This document shows, piece after piece, positions 21,877 to 22,484 of a stretch of 22,484 nt of DNA. Numbering within the stretch: position 1 is the stretch's first letter; every line of letters starts with the position of its first letter. The DNA is from a virus, in the IMG/VR virus record IMGVR_UViG_3300029309_000377, positions 1 to 22,484 of that record; one strand, written 5' to 3'. Under the pieces are notes generated by a model that saw nothing but the letters and a program-made list of their open reading frames with translations, made no database searches and was not told where the DNA came from. The position numbers and the translations under genes are program-made.

Positions 21877-22423
21877 CTTTGTTGCACAATTCGACGGCCT
21901 CGACGTTATAATGAATGACCCGATTCAGCGTGAACCGCAATGCAACGGGCGACATTGAATTGACACGGTCGCAATTGAGTTCATGGCCCGACCTGGTCGC
22001 CAACGCCTCGACGTAATTAATGACGCGTTCGGCGAGGTCACGGCGGAACGGATCAACCGTGCGCACCCATACGCACAACCCGCGACCCGATGCCGACACG
22101 CCCACCATTTCACACCACGGTTGCAAAGCAAACCACGCCCCCACCTCGTCGAGGCGGTCGCCGTGAATGGATTCGTTGTGCGCGTGGTCAATGTCCAGTT
22201 GCACACGCTTGTTGTATGCGACGACGTGAGCGGATGACCGCCCCCCCCTCGTCGTTGCGTGTGGCAAACAGGCGGTCAATGTTTGTTTTGCAGTTCGTAA
22301 CGCGTGGCCGTCGAGGTGTTCAAGGTGGCAAGATTGTTTCAAAAAGTCGGCTACATTGCACGATGAAACGTGCCGCGACTGGCAATTGTAGAGAACGGAA
22401 AGGGTTTGTCGATTTTGTTGCAT
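21863..22423 (-). CDS. VirE-N / primase-like domain protein
   Basis: ATG 22423 gives 186 residues. The pattern resembles the VirE N-terminal (BT4734-like) domain common in Bacteroidota mobile elements: TACLPHATTRGGRSSAHVVA around residues 48-68, RVQLDIDHA (about 73-81) with an acidic DID pair, EMVGVSASGRGLCVWVR (about 109-125) and a closing DRVNSMSPVALRFTL. These blocks look like an archaeo-eukaryotic-primase-type core (DxD, then SxSGxGL). Full proteins usually carry a helicase or other C-terminal part, absent here, so this may be a stand-alone or shortened version. A role in priming or early replication is inferred. Confidence 0.62.
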   Translation of the reverse strand: MQQNRQTLSVLYNCQSRHVSSCNVADFLKQSCHLEHLDGHALRTAKQTLTACLPHATTRGGRSSAHVVAYNKRVQLDIDHAHNESIHGDRLDEVGAWFALQPWCEMVGVSASGRGLCVWVRTVDPFRRDLAERVINYVEALATRSGHELNCDRVNSMSPVALRFTLNRVIHYNVEAVELCNKVLAQ

Positions 22424-22428
22424 GCAAT

Positions 22429-22457
22429 AAGATACAACGCAACCCGGTGGGGGTCAA
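22429..22457 (-). promoter_or_regulatory. Sigma-70-like promoter for the minus-strand unit
   Basis: On the minus strand, TTGACC (22457-22452; 5/6 match to -35), a 17-bp spacer and TATCTT (22434-22429; 4/6 match to -10). The expected transcription start falls at about 22420-22424, on or next to the ATG at 22423, so the message could be leaderless. A palindrome TTGCATGCAA (22418-22427) spans the start codon and may be an operator. Confidence 0.45.
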
Positions 22458-22479
22458 CAACATACACACAAAAAACACC

Positions 22480-22484
22480 ATGAC
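22480..22484 (+). CDS. Start of a plus-strand gene cut by the window edge
   Basis: An ATG at 22480 is preceded by an A/C-rich leader (ACACACAAAAAACACC) very like the one before ATG 16383, and a divergent gene lies on its left. A weak promoter-like pair TTGTCG (22406-22411) and TAAGAT (22428-22433), 16 bp apart, points toward it. Only two bases of coding sequence beyond the ATG are visible, so nothing can be said of the product. Confidence 0.4.

Noticed and set aside
1-22484. CRISPR arrays, tRNA genes, insertion sequences
   Set aside because: No regularly spaced direct repeats apart from the iterons and fibre repeats, no cloverleaf, and no transposase-like protein were found.

Overview
The window is a large part of a tailed-phage (siphovirus-type) genome or prophage. 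It holds an HK97-type head module, a long-tail module with a 676-residue tape measure, and lysis, replication/recombination and DNA-modification genes. No tRNA, rRNA, CRISPR array, transposase or integrase was seen. The host is inferred, with moderate confidence, to be in or near the Bacteroidota. The large protein after the tape measure and the VirE-N/primase-like minus-strand protein resemble types common in phages of that phylum. Most genes also lack a clear Shine-Dalgarno sequence, and operon fronts carry A/C-rich leaders. Both window edges cut genes: terS at the left, and a plus-strand start codon at 22480 at the right.

Positions 1-16223 (plus strand) form one dense late operon in which genes overlap by 1-14 bp or abut. 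The order is terminase small subunit (partial), terminase large subunit, a small protein, portal, a three-part fusion (conserved small domain + prohead protease + major capsid), head-tail connector, head-closure adaptor, gp10-like protein, tail terminator with an extra beta-rich domain, two small membrane proteins, two tandem tail-tube paralogues, tail-assembly chaperones joined by a -1 programmed frameshift, tape measure, a 1107-residue tail/receptor protein with fibre-like C-terminus, a 46-residue coiled-coil protein, an amidase endolysin and a small membrane protein.

Positions 16224-16382 are a non-coding gap with nested inverted repeats, probably the control region of the next operon. Positions 16383-20734 (plus) hold an SSB-like protein, two small coiled-coil proteins, a RecB/YqaJ-like exonuclease, a Holliday-junction-resolvase-like nuclease, a small unknown, a winged-helix replication initiator, an HNH nuclease, the stump of a PAPS-reductase-like gene, and a C5-cytosine methyltransferase with a 211-codon open frame nested inside it. 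The initiator gene contains four iterons with a 22-23 bp period followed by an AT-rich stretch, the layout of a lambda-type origin.

Positions 20735-22423 run mostly on the minus strand and look like an early/accessory unit. It has a VirE-N/primase-like protein and three unknown small proteins, two hairpin terminators, a strongly structured 3' region, and a 54-bp repeat placed before two of the genes that looks like a duplicated promoter plus leader.
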